NCBI GenBank assembly: GCA_037367405.1
Contig: JAZKJV010010536.1
Location: 434,001-498,000 of the forward strand
Direction: 5' to 3'
Source of the DNA: Ottelia alismoides
Taxonomy: Eukaryota > Streptophyta > Magnoliopsida > Alismatales > Hydrocharitaceae
Length of the DNA stretch: 64,000 nucleotides
A program made the translations under genes and the position numbers. Of this stretch, positions 46,351 through 59,318 are shown piece by piece (the first letter of the stretch is position 1; every line of letters begins with the position of its first letter). The notes below the pieces were generated by a model. It was not told the DNA's origin, did not search any database, and saw only the letters and a program-made list of their open reading frames with translations.

Positions 46351-48639
46351 CTCCTGCACCTCCATCATTCCTAGGCATCCTCCAATCAAGAAGTCAGGAG
46401 CCCCAGCTCCAAGAAGGCGCTGGTGACAACGGTGTGTCTCCTTGTTGCAGCAACGACAAGCTCATCTTCTCAGGCGAGATCCAAGGGGCCTTCGTTCCTT
46501 GCTACAACAGTACTAACTACTTTAAAGCTCAGTTCTCACCGGAGCCTAGAGCTATAACCCATGGATCTCAAATCTTACACACCCCTAGGAGAACTCCTCT
46601 AGGTGATAACCATCTCCCTTCTTTGCATTTCTTCTGTTCATCTCCATCCATTCTCACTCTTTCGCTTCCCCTGCATCTCTACCAACTCCAACACTTCACC
46701 CTTCATTCACCAAACCGTACCCCCTTCGTCGCCTTCCATCTTGAGTCGCGTGGGCCACAACACAAGCCCCTCCCCCCCGCTTCATTCTCCCTTGTTGGTC
46801 CAACAACCGAACTCCTCCAGGGATACCACCTCGATCACCGAAAGAAACCAGTAGCCGCTCGAGCTACACCTTGCCTCTGCCAACCTCCATCGAGCGACCG
46901 CCTGCACAAGCTACACCCCAGCACCAGCCTCAGCTAGCAGCTGCGTGCTCCATGACCTTCATTATCACCACCACGCTCGGCTCGCACCATCTGGAGCAGC
47001 AGGACCTGACCGTGTTTCCATCAAGCACCTCCGAATCACCATCGCCTACGACACATATCGAACCCGCTCCTCTCGAAAGCTTCTCCGCTCCAGTACCACA
47101 TCCGACCTTCACCTCCATTCTCTGCCACCTCAAGAAACTCTGTGTGCATGCCTCGATCGTCGCCCTCACCATCGCCTTCGACGCTTGCCAAGCATGCACA
47201 CGATAGCCAACTGGACCACCTTTCATCCCTCATCGACCTACAGCCCACCGCTCGGCCGTGTGTCGGTCGAGCCAGCCGACGACGCACTAAGCCACCCACT
47301 CCAGGAGCACCGCCCCTCGATGTCTTCTTCATTCACCGGCTAAAGCGCGTTGAAGTTCCATAGCCGGTCGTGTGTCGACCTGCCTCTGCCTTCAAGAATC
47401 ATCTATGTCACCGTCCACCTCATTCGAAAATAACACGCCATCTCGAGCCTTACCGAGCTCCCTCTCTTCTCTACCGCTTCCCCGCTTCATTATGGGCTCA
47501 CCCTCGCAATTCCTCTACAAAGAACCACATGTGGCCACTCCTGCAAGCTCCATCGCCATCGCCATCTAAGCCCCAACCGCTATGGAGCCAAAGCTTCGAC
47601 TCAACCGAAGCTTCCTGCCACAACCACGCAGCACCTCGAGTGGCCGTACCTCAACTGTGGGCCTGAGGCATCCTCCGAACCTCATCCGTACGTGCAGAGC
47701 ATGCGCAGGCAGAGAATTTTTATTCCCACACCCCTGCAACTCTCCAGAAAGACAAAGGCAACCCCTCCTGCTTGACATCACGTGCATATCACGTGCGTGG
47801 AAGCAAAATTTGCAAGAAGGCCCTCGCAGGAATAGGTAATTGCATATCAGTCATGTCTGTAAAGTTTTTTATTTTATTTTGTTTCTGTAAATTGCATTTA
47901 GACCCTTGTGTTTGCATTTTAATTTGAACTCTCATTAGGCATCATTTCTTTTATCTGAAAATTGCATAAATTAGAACAATAGATTCTTTATATTATGTTT
48001 TTTTATTGTAATTTTGTGAGCTGTGGTTTATTTAATAGAATTAATTTGGTGAAATATTGCATATTCTACCCAATGTTTGTTCTGAAATTGATATTAAAAT
48101 AATCTATGCTATAAAAATTGTGAAAAAATCATAATATCTAGAGTTTAGTGCTTTCTACTTTATGCCTAAATTTCAAAACATTTGCATGCATATCGAGGTC
48201 AAAATAAATAGAAAGGTCATTTTAATAATTGGTTTTTAATAAATCCCTCACATAGTATTTTTAGGATTGAAAAGGTTTTCTGGATACCTCGTACATAGAC
48301 TATCTAGGATAATTTAGATTCTGGAAAATATTAATTTTCTGTATTTATTAAAATTAATTAACTCAAAATCATCTAACCTGCATTTTTAAATTCATATTGA
48401 GTTAGAAAATTCTAATTAAATTAGAAAATTCTAATTAAATTACAGTAACTCAATTTCATCATTATTTATCTTTTGGGTAAGTTTGAGTAGTTTTGGAGTT
48501 GAATTTATCAAAATTTGCATTTTAACCCCTGAACTTTGCCAAAATTGCATGTCCTTCATTCATTGCATTTAAAAACTAAAAAAACATGCTTCTCTAAAAT
48601 CCTAGCATCTACTTGAAATAAATCTAAGGAGAAAGTTGC

Positions 48640-48657
48640 CTCCCTGAGTTCGACCTT
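48640..48657 (+). promoter_or_regulatory. Conserved LTR motif (B right)
   Basis: CTCCCTGAGTTCGACCTT, identical to the left LTR. Confidence 0.6.
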
Positions 48658-48800
48658 GGGCTTGCCCAAGTAAAAAACATTTGACCGCTCACATTACTTC
48701 ATTATCTAGCGACTTTTAATAAATCTGATTTCCCCCGACTGCAACGAACATCTTTAATCGTAATTCAATTAAATTAAAAGGGTGATTCATGGGTTTATCA

Positions 48801-48805
48801 ATAGT
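48801..48805. repeat. Target-site duplication of element B, right copy
   Basis: ATAGT, identical to 17849-17853. Confidence 0.85.
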
Positions 48806-50321
48806 GAATTATTGATGACAATTAATTGTGTCGGTTATGATGACCCTTACACCTGATTGTATGAGGGTGCGATGACCCTCTGCTGGGCGGGAGATGGGAA
48901 GCCTAGTTAGGACAGCGCCTGCTTAGTGCACGGGTTTAGTATCCCAATCCTCTTTATGATTTTTACGCAAGCTCGTAGTATTTTTACGCTTCATTGGAAT
49001 CCATGTTTTTTGACCAGTTCCGCTTACCCTCTGTTCTTAGGTTTCCTAGGCTGGGGGACCCTCAATTTTGATTTTTCTTTATGATCTCATTTGCCCTTTT
49101 CGGTCGGGCCAGTTTTTAGAGTGACTCTTCTGAAAAGTTTCTCCCACCCATCTCAAGGCCATAGTTTTGGAGTAGGCCTAGCCCTTTACTGTACTGCACT
49201 TCCACTTAGAGGGCGAGATGAAAGAGTCTCTTAGAAGGCTTTCTCATCGTTTGAGTTATGGTTACTGTTCCGCCAATAGGCTTGGCGATGTGTTATAGTT
49301 GAGAGTTTGGTTACAGTTTAGTTGGCTACAGTTGAGTTTGATTACAGCTGAGTTGGTTACAGTTGATCTTGGTACATAAATCATTAACCATTGTCAATCA
49401 TCAATCATCGATGTTTAATCAGATCTTAAAACTACTATTGTTACAGATGACAGGAGAAGCTAGTGGACGTATTGGGAACTTAGTTAAGATGCAGTATACT
49501 CCACTGCATGCCTACGGAGGCACCCCAACCCTAAGGTATTATTAACGCCTTAGAGTTATAGTGTGAGACCACACTCAGACCAAGACCTCAGACTATCCAC
49601 TAGATTTGAGAAATTAGATGGAAATAAAAAAATCAGATCAGAGATTCATCATTCTTAATACCAAGATCCATCTACATGTTATTTAAGTGATAAAAAGATA
49701 ATAATCTACATATGGATCATTAATAATATACGAAAATGTTATATATGGAAAGTTATGGGGTGATGGGTGATTAGGGGATCTGCATACATAACAACTTGAA
49801 AACCCACTTTTATGCAATTAGCTTCTTAATTTTAAATTTTAATACCTATCTACTTGCTTTCTTTTGAAATCGTTGAATTACCTGTTATTTTTTATATATG
49901 TTGTATTGTATTCAACAATTGTTGACATTTCTCTTATTCCTATCATGTATGGTAGGAAAGGCACCTGCACCGTAGTAGATTGACAGTTGACCACGAGCTT
50001 CCGTAGATACTCTCGACGGTACACATATTATAGTTTTTGTTTAAGATAAAATAAATGTTTCTCCTTCTCTTCTACATTTTGCGATACATGTACATATTAT
50101 CGTTTCTTTTTCTTATGCTACATGCGTGTGTATGAAAATCAATGCAAATGTGAATTTGTGACACTTGTTATTAGTTATGTGGTTATTCACCTTAGTAGTG
50201 ATTCGAAAGGTGAAAATTTTTCCTTCACTTTCAGGTGACCTAATTTGATCAAATATTGAATGTTACATTGTAAATGTTGTGTAAAAGGGTAACTCGGATT
50301 CGCGGGCGCTATATTTATTTG
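48806..50321 (+). mobile_element. Chromovirus-type LTR, partial copy 1
   Basis: 48830-49560 matches 52600-53348 in the same direction and the complement of 54075-54780; 49560-50220 matches the complement of 53360-54070. Shared phrases include GACCCTTACACCTGA/GACCCATACATTGACCGTGCGAGGGTGCGGTGA-type text and CCCATCACCCCATAA or its complement. It represents the 3' half of the LTR; its start was probably at about 17770 before element B split it. No genes. Confidence 0.6.
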
Positions 50322-50344
50322 TGGCATCCAAATCCGAATTACCC
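50287..50344. repeat. Hairpin across the junction of LTR copies 1 and 2
   Basis: GGGTAACTCGGATT (50287-50300) pairs with AATCCGAATTACCC (50331-50344) with one mismatch; the loop of 30 contains the presumed LTR start at 50322. Confidence 0.6.
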
Positions 50345-50775
50345 AAAATCGACCCGATTAAAGGTCTGAAAGATCAATTAATTTTCAAATAATATGGAAT
50401 AAACATAGATGGATCTATAAGTCGTAAATCAAATTTTGTTTGGATGTAATCGACCGAAAGTTGATCGCATTGTAATATGTGCCATCAGAAAAGTCGTGAC
50501 ACAAAATCGAAAACTACAAAACAAACCGAGACCGCTTACGATTCGACAAAATAAGACCAACGAAATTGATTGTTCGTCGATCGGAAGTCGTTTGATAATT
50601 TAAAATGGTAAAATTTGATCAAAAATTAAGATCGTATGTTGTCAATTCAGTATTCATCTTGGATCAGAAAAGTATGAAATTTATATCATTTAATCATCAT
50701 GTATAGACGGTCAAAATGAGATAATGATCATCTAAATCAGAGATACAGGGTGCAAATATAGGTTATTTTGGTACT

Positions 50776-50915
50776 CTATATAAGAGAGAGTTAAAGGAAA
50801 TAAAAAATAAAAAAATAAAAAAATAATTTTATTTCAATAATACATCAGTCCTCAACATTTGGCACTCTCTCTCTCCATTTGTCAAACAAAAAAGCTCTCT
50901 CTTCTTATTTATATC
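50776..50915 (+). promoter_or_regulatory. Possible promoter region of LTR copy 2
   Basis: TATATAAG at 50777-50784 is the better TATA match. TTATTTATAT at 50905-50914 is the one aligned with TTATATATATA in copy 3. Either may be the LTR promoter. Confidence 0.35.
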
Positions 50916-51354
50916 AAACTCCCTCCCCTCTTTTTTCCTCTCCTTTTCTCTCCAATCCTAGAAATCCAACAAAGAGAGCACCAACCCCCTTCCCTCTTGC
51001 TGCTACTTCAAATTGCAGTAGCCATTTCTATTGTCCAGCTGCTCTGGAGCAGCCCCCAGCCCCTGCTGGAGCTCCTGTTGTTGCTGCAACAAGTAGTTGG
51101 AGTTGTTGCTTCCATGGTGTAGCTATGTTACTGTCAAATTGTCCTCTGTTGGACCCATTCCCAACAACTACAACAAAATTTCTAGCTATTGGAGCCCCAG
51201 TTGCAGCCCCTTTCCAGCTGCTATAATCCCAAGAAGCCCCTTTGTGGCTACCACATGGATGCTTTATCATTTAAAAAGGAGATCCAAGGTATAATCCCAG
51301 CCTTCCTCTTATTGTCATATGTGTCTTTCTATACATTTATTAAATACTAATATT

Positions 51355-51880
51355 TGGCTCTAGATTCATGATTTTAAATGATGAAAATTTTGGAGGTTTT
51401 GCATGCATTCATCTCTAAAATTCAGATATGATTATTGGCTTCAAATTCATGATGATATTGATGAAAGATTGAGGCTTTTTAATACAATTTGTATCAAGAA
51501 TTCAGATCTAATTATCAGCTTCAAATTCATGATGATAATGATGAAATTTTGGGGATTTTGAATACAATTTATATCAAGAATTCATATATTATTGTTGGCT
51601 TCAGATTCATGTTGATAATGATGAAATTTGGTGGTTTTGAATGCATTTTTTGTCAAGAATTTCAAATCTGATTATTGGATTCAAATTCATGTTGATAATG
51701 ATGAAATTTAGGGTTTTGATTACAATTTATATCAAGAATTTCAGATCTGGTTATTGGCTTCAGATTCATGTTGATAATGATGAAATTTAGGGGTTTCAAG
51801 TACAATTATATCAAGAATTCAAATATGATATTGGCTTCAAATTCATGTTGAGAATGGTGAAAATTTTGTGGTTTTAATAT
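51355..51880 (+). repeat. 80-bp tandem repeats, first array
   Basis: A phrase close to TTGGCTTCAAATTCATGATG recurs at about 51433, 51513, 51594, 51673, 51753 and 51830. Confidence 0.8.
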
Positions 51881-51884
51881 AAAT

Positions 51885-52380
51885 TAAACCTCAGTTTTAT
51901 CTGTTCATTAGCTCTAAAATCCATGTTTTAACAACTTAAAATTTGAAGATTTTAGTGTAAATTAAACCTCAATTTCAATTGTGTTCATTAGCTCTAAATC
52001 CATATTTTAACAACTTAAAATTTGAGGGTTTTAGTGTGAATAAAACCTCAGTTTCAAATCTGTTCATTGTTTTAAAATCCATGTTTTAACAACTTAAAAT
52101 TTGGAGGTTTTGGTGTAAATTAAACCCCAGTTTCAGATATGTTCATTAGCTCTAAAATCTAAGTTTTAACAACTTAAAATTCAGGAGTTTTAGTGTAAAA
52201 TTAACAGAAATTTCAGATATGTTCAAAAGTTCCAAAATTCATGTAAAAAGAACTTAAAAGGAGGGGATTTTGCGTGAATTAGATCCCAAATTATAGATCT
52301 GATTAATTGCTCGAGAATCCATGTTTTAAGAACTTAAAAATTTAACGTTTTATGTGAATTAGATCTCAAGATCAGTCCTT
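51885..52380 (+). repeat. 80-bp tandem repeats, second array
   Basis: A phrase close to GTTCATTAGCTCTAAAATCC and AACAACTTAAAATTTG recurs at about 51903, 51985, 52061, 52140, 52219 and 52300. Its complement is amplified in copy 3 at 55020-55620. Confidence 0.8.
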
Positions 52381-53348
52381 GGTTCCAGTTTTCGTGAGGT
52401 TGAGATGAAAACTTGAGTGAAATTCTAAGTATTCTACAATAATAAAAATCTCCATCAATGATCACTAGTACTTACGATATGAATATGACTTATCACAATT
52501 GATGGTGTGGGCCAATCAATTGGATCTGTAAATCCAATCATGTAAGATATTGAGGTATGATTATTTAGTCAATGAGCCTAGATGGTTAATAAGAATCAAT
52601 GACGGTTGATATGGTGTCGATCATGGTGACCCATACATTGACCGTGCGAGGGTGCGGTGAACCTCGGCTGGGTGGGAGATAGGAAACCTAGTTAGGGCAG
52701 TGACCGTCTAGTGCACGGGTCTAGGATCCCAGTCCTTTTTATAGTTTTACGCAAGCTCGCAGTGTTTTTACTCTTCGTTGGGATCCCGATTTTTGATCAG
52801 TTCTGCTGACCCTGTGTTCTCATGGTACCAAGCTAGGGGAGTCTCGGTTTCAATTTTTCCTTTACGAGCTCGTTTGCCTGTACTAGGCAGGTCAGTTTTT
52901 GGAGTGACTCTTTCAAAGAGTCTCTCCCACTTGTCTCGGGAGCGTAATTTTGGAGTAGGCCTAGCCTTCTATTGGACAACACTTCCACTTAGAGGACGAG
53001 ACAGAAGAGTCTCTTAGGAGGCTTCCTCACCGCTTGCATTTTTTGCTATTGTTTCTCCAATAGGTCTTGGTGAGGAAAAGATCGATGTCAACTGGAGTTG
53101 GAGTTTGGTTACTATTTAGAGTTGGCTATTGTTGAGTTTAGCTACAGTTGAGTTGACATTGTTCTCAAGATTGTTTACTGTTCTGCCAGTAGGTCTGGCA
53201 AAGAAAATATTGTGAGACAGAAATCATCAATCATTAACTATCGACATTTAAATCAGAATTCAGAACCACTATTACGGATATTAGGAGAAGCTAGTGTATG
53301 TGTTGGGAACTTAGTTAAGATGCATTATACTCCGTCGCATGCCTACGG

Positions 53349-56300
53349 TTATTACATTTGGTATAATCGAAATTTAGGTGAAATTTTTCACGATTCGAAA
53401 TGACATTCATAATTTATGTAACAAATCAACTACAAAAACAACAGTGTGTGACCAATTCACATTGCATTAATTTCCATATGTATTGCATGTAATAAAAAGG
53501 AAATTACATTGTATACATGCATCCCAAAAATGTGACAAAAGAGAAGGAAAAGCAGTACATTATCTTGAACAAAACCTAAACATGTGTAGTGTAAACAGAA
53601 ACTGTGGAACTCAGTGCCCAACTATCAGTCTACCATGATGCAGGCACCTTGCCTGCCAGTCATAATAGCAACAAGAGAAATGGAAACAATTGTTGAATAC
53701 AATCCAGTATAGGGCAATTCAGTGGTTTCAAAAGAAAGCAAGTAGACATGTATTGAATTTTAAATTTAACAAGCTACTTGCATAAAAGTGGTTTTCAAGT
53801 TGTTATATATGTAAATCCCCTGATCACCCATCACCCCATAACTTTCCGTATAAAACATTTTCATATTTTAATTAATGATCCATATGCAGGTTATTATCTT
53901 TTTATCACTTAGAGATCATGTTGATGGATCCTGGTATTGAGGATGATGAGTTTCTAATCTAATCTCTATTTCTGTCTAATTTCTCAAGTCGAGTGGATAG
54001 TCGGTGGTCTTCATCTAAGTGTGACCTTACACTGTGACTCTAAGGTGTGAAGAATACCTTAGTTTTTGGCTGCTTCCGTAGGCATGAGGTGAAGTATAAT
54101 ACATCCTAACTAAGTTCCTAACATGTCCACTAGCTTCTCCTGACATCTGTAGTGGTAGTTCTAAGATCTGATTAAATGTGGATGATTGACGATTGATGAT
54201 GGTTAATGATTTATGTACCAAGATCAACTGTAACCCAAACTCAACTATAGCTAATTCAACTGTAGCCAACATCATCTCTAGCTGACAATGATCTTTTCTT
54301 CGCCAAGACCTATTGGCAGAACAATAACCAAAACTCAAGCGGCGAGGAAGCCACCTAAGAGACTCTTTTATCCCACCCTCTAAGTAGAAGTGTGGTCCAG
54401 TAGAGTGCTAGGCTACTCCAAAACTACACCCCTGAGACATGTGGGAGAAATACTCTAGAAGATTCACTCCAAAAATTGGCCCGATCGGCATGGGCTAACG
54501 AACTCGTAGAGAAGACCAAAAATGAGAGTCCCCTAGCCTAAGTACCCTAAGAACATAGGGTCAACAGAACTGGTCAAAAACTAAGATCCCAACGAAGTGT
54601 AAAAACACTACGAGCTTGCGTAAAACTATAAAAAGGATTGGGATCCTAGACTCGCATACTAGGCGGCCGCTGCCTTAACTAGGCTTCCTATCTCTCGCCC
54701 AGCTGATGGTCACCGCACCCTCGCACGGTCAGGTGTAAGGGTCACCATGACTAGCACAATATCAATTGTCATTGATTCTAATTAACCATATAGGTTCATT
54801 GATTATATATTCATATCTATGTCTCTTATATTATTTGCTTTACAGGTCTAATTGAACGATCCACTTCATCCATTGTGATAAGTCGTACTCATATAGTAGG
54901 TTATACTAACAATCATCGATGAAGATTATTAGTATTGTAAAATACTTATAATTTCACCCAAATTTTCATCTTAACATTATGAAATCTAGAATCAAGAATT
55001 GATCTGAATTTGGATTTAATTCCCACAAAAACCCTAATTGTTGAGTTCTTAAAATATGGATTTTGGAGCAATTGAACAGATCTGCAATTTGGGTCTAATT
55101 TATATTAAAACCCCCGTATTTAAGTTTTTAAAACATGTGTTACGGAGGTATTGAGCAGATCTAAAATTGGGGTTTAATGTATATTAAAACTCCCAAGTTT
55201 TAAGTTGTTAAACATGGATTATGGAGATATTGAACAGATCTGAAATCGAGGTTTAATTTATACTAAAACCCCTAAATTTGAAGTTGTTATAACATGGATT
55301 ATGGAGCTATTGAACAGATCTGAAGCTGGGGTTTAATTTACACTTAAATTCCTAAATTTTAAGTTATTAAAACATGGATTTTAGAGCTAATGAACAGATC
55401 TGAAATTAGGGTTTAATTTACACTAAAACTTACAAATTTTAAGTTGTTAATACATGGATTATGGAGCTATTGAACATATCTGAAATGGGGGTCTAATTTA
55501 CACTAAAACCCCCCAAATTTTAAGTTGTTAAAACATGGATCATGGAGCTATTGAACAGATCTTAAACTTGGGTTTAATATCACACTAAAACCCCCAAACC
55601 ATGGATTAAAATGTGTATAAATACATGGTGGTGACAAAGAAAAATTTTAGATTGTACATGCATGGCAGCAAAAAGGAGGGGAATAGGATTTCACCTATTT
55701 GGATTCTCTAAAATTTAAGGATCAACTTGCATGCAGCTGCTCTTTGGAATTGGGAACAACATCTCCAAATTATTCAGCATTTTTGTAGTAATATGGATAC
55801 TTCAATTGGAGCAGTGGTACCTGTAACATGGGCGGGGAAAAAAATCTCCAACAGCAGGGGCTCCTTGGTTGTTAAAGAGAAGCTCTTAGGCTGTTGGGAG
55901 CAATAGAAAGCAAGCTGCAGTAAGAAGAGGAGAGGGGCTTGGGGCTCCTCTTGGTGGAAAAAGTTGGGGAGAATTTGGGGAAACTATGGGGAATAAAAGG
56001 GGTAGGGTAGTGTTATATATATAAGGAGAGAGAGGTTTTAAATCCAGCCAAGTGTAGAAAAAATTTGGGCCAAGTGTTGTTATCTGTACAGTCTGTTGTA
56101 ATGTGCAGAAAAAATATTTAGTTTTTAAATCATTTCCTCACTTCTATTTGAAAAACTAAAATCGATCATATGTTCACCTTGCATTTCCAATTCTGAGGTA
56201 CAATATCTCTTTTGACCACCTATTCATGTTGATCAAATGATACAATTTGCATACTTTACTGATCCAAGACGGATACAGAAATTGACAAAATACAATCTTG

Positions 56301-56612
56301 ATTTTTGATCATATTTTGTGATTTTAAAATATCAAACGACCTCTGATCGACGAACGATCGATTTAATTGATCTTATTCCGTCAAGATGGATTTTTTGATG
56401 GTCTCGAATTTGTTTTGCAGTTTCTGATTGTGTGCTACGGCTTTTTCGATGGCACACATTACAATGCAATAGACTTTTGATCGATTGCATGCGAACGAGA
56501 TTTGATTTATGATCTATAGATTGAACTAAAGTTATTCACTATTGATTGAATATTAAATGAACTTTCAGACTCTTAATCCGGTAAGATTCGATTTATTCGG
56601 ATCCGGATGTCA
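53349..56612 (-). mobile_element. Chromovirus-type LTR, copy 3 (minus strand), 3' LTR of remnant E
   Basis: In minus-strand sense it starts TGACATCC at 56612. It holds blocks matching copy 2 inverted (56160-56500 with 50410-50760; 55000-55620 with 51885-52380; 54075-54780 with 52600-53348) and continues with the part also in copy 1 (53360-54070). It adjoins an integrase/chromodomain remnant, so it is read as that element's 3' LTR. It joins copy 2 head to head at 53348/53349. Confidence 0.65.
55020..55620 (-). repeat. 80-bp tandem repeats in LTR copy 3
   Basis: A phrase close to GAGCTATTGAACAGATCTGA with GGGTTTAATTTACACTAAAA recurs about seven times at spacing near 80 bp; complement of the array at 51885-52380. 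Confidence 0.8.
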
Positions 56613-56779
56613 AAAAAATAAAAACCTCATTCTCATCCTCAAGACTCGAGTCAAGGTCACTATGTGCCTTGGTTGGATTTCATCTGGACATAAAAACCTC
56701 AAAGGATTTTGAACCCATAAAAACCTCAAAGGAAAAACAAACCACATTCTTTCAACATATATAATTAAATAGGCTTGTT
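56613..56779 (-). other. Spacer between chromodomain remnant and LTR copy 3
   Basis: Contains a short direct repeat (AAAAACCTCA at about 56627, 56692 and 56718). No coding frame. On the minus strand it should contain the polypurine tract; GAGGATGAGAATGAGG at about 56628-56643 is a candidate. Confidence 0.4.
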
Positions 56780-57910
56780 TTGATAATTACCTAAGAAGAG
56801 TTGCGGATATTGTGCCTGCATATCTGCTTATGTCTCCCATGTTGCTTCTTCTACTCCATGTAGGTGCCACAACACCTTGACCAAGGTAATATCCTTGTTG
56901 CGAAGCTTCTTCACACTATTGTCAAGTTTCTGCACTAGCATGTCCTCGTATGTCAAGTCGGGCTCCACGTCAAGGTTCTCATAGATGTTGATGTGTCGAG
57001 GTTCATGCACAAACTTCTAAGTTGTATATGTTAAAGACATCGTGTATGGCTAATATGTGTGGAAGAAGGGATACCCGGTAGGCCATCTTCCCAACTTGAG
57101 CACGAATCTCAAACGGTCCCACATATAGTGGCACTAACTTGCTATGGACACCAAATCTTTATACTCCCTTCATGGGAGATACTCGTAGGAACACCCAATC
57201 TCCTACTTATGTTTATAGAAATTTCATTAGTATCAATGGTTACTTAAATCTTGTAATAATTCATAATTGTAATAGATTAAGAGAATACAATCGAATTACC
57301 TGAAACTCCAAATCTCTTCTTGACGGTCTGCATAACTCTTCTGGCAACTCGGTGTCGTCAGAAGCATCTGTTTCACAAGATCAACAGCTCTCGCAGTCTC
57401 CTCCAAGAGATCTACAGAGTTGAGAGCATGATCACCTACCTCACGCCAATTGAGAGGTGTGAGGCATCTCCTCCCGTATAGGGCTTCAAATAGGGCCATG
57501 TTGATACTGGAATGATGGTTGTTGTTGTACATGAACACTACTAATGGTAGGTGGTCCTTCTAAGATCCTTTCCACTCTAGAGTGCATGCACATAACAAAT
57601 CCTCAAGTGTCTGAATGGTACACTCACTCTGTTCGTTGGTCTATGGATGGTATGCGGAACTCATCTTCAACTCTATATGTAGTGCTGACATGAGCTGGTG
57701 CCAGAAGTGCGATGTAAACCTCGACTCTCTATCAGACACCACCTTACGTAGAATACCATGAAGCCTGGTAATATTATGCACGTGTAACCTAGCCAATCTA
57801 GATGTAGTGTAGGTCATGCTGATAGGTATGAAATGGGTTGATTTGGTCAACCTGTCAAAAGTTACCCAAACAACATCATGACCATATGGTGTCCTCGGCA
57901 GTCCAGTGAC
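56780..57910 (-). pseudogene. pol: Chromovirus integrase and chromodomain remnant (E)
   Basis: Minus strand, from high to low coordinates. The integrase core near 57850-57641 has TKSTHFIPI, VVSDRESRFTSHFW (catalytic Asp) and SSAYHP, then a TAG. Then come FEALYGRRCLTPLNWREVGD and QKSYADRQ (about 57538-57296), a segment with the usual GVHSKL...GPFEI wording (about 57200-57060), and a chromodomain with YEDMLVQKLD, LRNKDITLVKVLWH and VEEATWE (57010-56828). Order and wording fit the Tekay/Del group of chromoviruses. Several stops; the 5' part is cut off by element D at 57911. Confidence 0.85.
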
Positions 57911-59309
57911 TGATTAGTCTCCATTTCATCACCTTTATTCTTTTATTTTGGCCTTAAACCCTAGTTGAATGCATGTATATATCATTATTTTACATAAATT
58001 AACATCCGTTATTTATTGTATAAATATTGTATAAAATATATAGTTTAATGTCAAAATAAAATAATAAAGAAAAGAAAAAGAAATAAAATACCAAAGGTAT
58101 TTTATGACTCTAAACCCCGAGTCCTAGGCATCATGATGACTGGGTTGACAAGGAATAAAGTAGGGGGAGATAAGGGCTAAAAACATCAATAAAACCATCA
58201 TTTTTATCCTTCAATAATACATTTTTGGGACCTATTTTATTCTTTATTATTTATTTCTCAAATAAAGAAACTTTGTACATGAAAGTTGTAAATAAAAATA
58301 CAAAGAAAAATATAAAATTTATTTCATCCAAATATAATATACAGTGTTCATTCTACACTTTGAATAAAAAGCCAAAATCCAAAATTCCCAAATCTATATC
58401 TTCTCTATAAAAACTCAAAATGCACCAAAATCATCTTTAATTGTATATAACTATTTATTATCTATTTAATGAAGATGATTTTGTTAAATTTGGAGTGAAG
58501 ATGCAAAAGTTAGGTTTTAGGCCCCTATTGTATAATTTACCTGGATAAAATATTCATTTTAATTATTCTTCATAATTTTATAATTTTTAATCTTTATTGT
58601 TTTGTACATATTATTTATAATTTATGAACACCTTTAGAATGAACCACAAAGAAAACACTAATATAAAATACTACACGAAATGCATAGATGAATATACAAT
58701 ACTTATACCTATATAACAAGTATACATATTTATTTAAGCATGCAAAATACATTAAAAAATAAAAGAAATATATATTATGTATATTTAAATAAATTATAAA
58801 TATATAAATTAAGTATAAAAATAATAAAAAATGAAATACAAAATAAAAATAAAAGAGCTACATAAAGGTAAATATACCTATAACTCTACTTGTAAATAAT
58901 AACTACCAATAAATTAACCCATAAAAATAAATAAAAATGGTGATAAAATACTACAGAAAATAATAATTATTTTTATTTTATAACTTAAAATTAATAAATT
59001 CATGGCAATTTTGTTTTTAATTGTTATTTTTCACCCTGTTTTGTCTTGTAGCGACCTGAGTGGACCAATCTTTGCCTTCCTATCGTTGACCCCCAGGTTA
59101 ACAGCCCCCTCTCTCTTCCTCAAGTCGCTAGTTTGTCAGGACTCGGGATTTCGCCATTTTTTCCGCCAGTGCTTATGTTTCTCTAGCTAGGCGTGATGCA
59201 CGTTTCATGGAGATTGAACACCCCTGAATCTCACCTTAGTCAAAGATCACGTCGAAGAACATCGATTCAACTGCAATCTTTTGATCAATAAAGGCCATCA
59301 CCCCTTTTC

Positions 59310-59318
59310 TATAAATAA
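59310..59318 (+). promoter_or_regulatory. LTR promoter TATA box (D)
   Basis: TATAAATAA between CCCCTTTTC and TCTCCTTCACC, at the place where A's LTR has a weaker GATAAATAA. Confidence 0.5.

Larger units (their letters stand above)
17854..48800 (+). mobile_element. Element B: complete but inactive Athila-like Ty3/gypsy retrotransposon, with nested insertions
   Basis: LTRs at 17854-21638 and 43757-48800, perfect 5-bp target duplication, tRNA-Asp-type primer-binding site, gag-pol in the order gag, protease, reverse transcriptase, RNase H, integrase (35529-41900), then a 3' non-coding region and polypurine tract. The RT, RNase H and integrase wording and the very long LTRs fit the Athila lineage. 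No env-like gene is seen after pol. All coding parts carry stops or frameshifts. Without the nested elements C and the Mutator-like insertion it would be about 17 kb. Confidence 0.9.
43757..48800 (+). repeat. Right (3') LTR of element B
   Basis: 5044 bp; subtracting the Mutator-like insertion and one copy of its duplication leaves about 3812 bp, in line with the left LTR. TGATGAATCTGTGATTC...TTATCA. Confidence 0.9.
50322..53348 (+). mobile_element. Chromovirus-type LTR, copy 2 (plus strand)
   Basis: Starts TGGCATCC, matching TGACATCC at the start of copy 3 read from 56612 on the minus strand. The first 450 bp resemble remnant F and copy 3 inverted. Then follow a pyrimidine-rich stretch (50860-51290), two arrays of 80-bp repeats, and the block at 52590-53348 shared with copy 1. 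It stops at GCATGCCTACGG where copies 1 and 3 go on for at least 590 bp, so its 3' end is missing. Confidence 0.65.

Noticed and set aside
46056..46937. 293-codon open frame in the right LTR of B
   Set aside because: It spans the TATA box, has Pro/Ser/His-rich low-complexity composition from CT-rich DNA, and is not open over its length in the left LTR.
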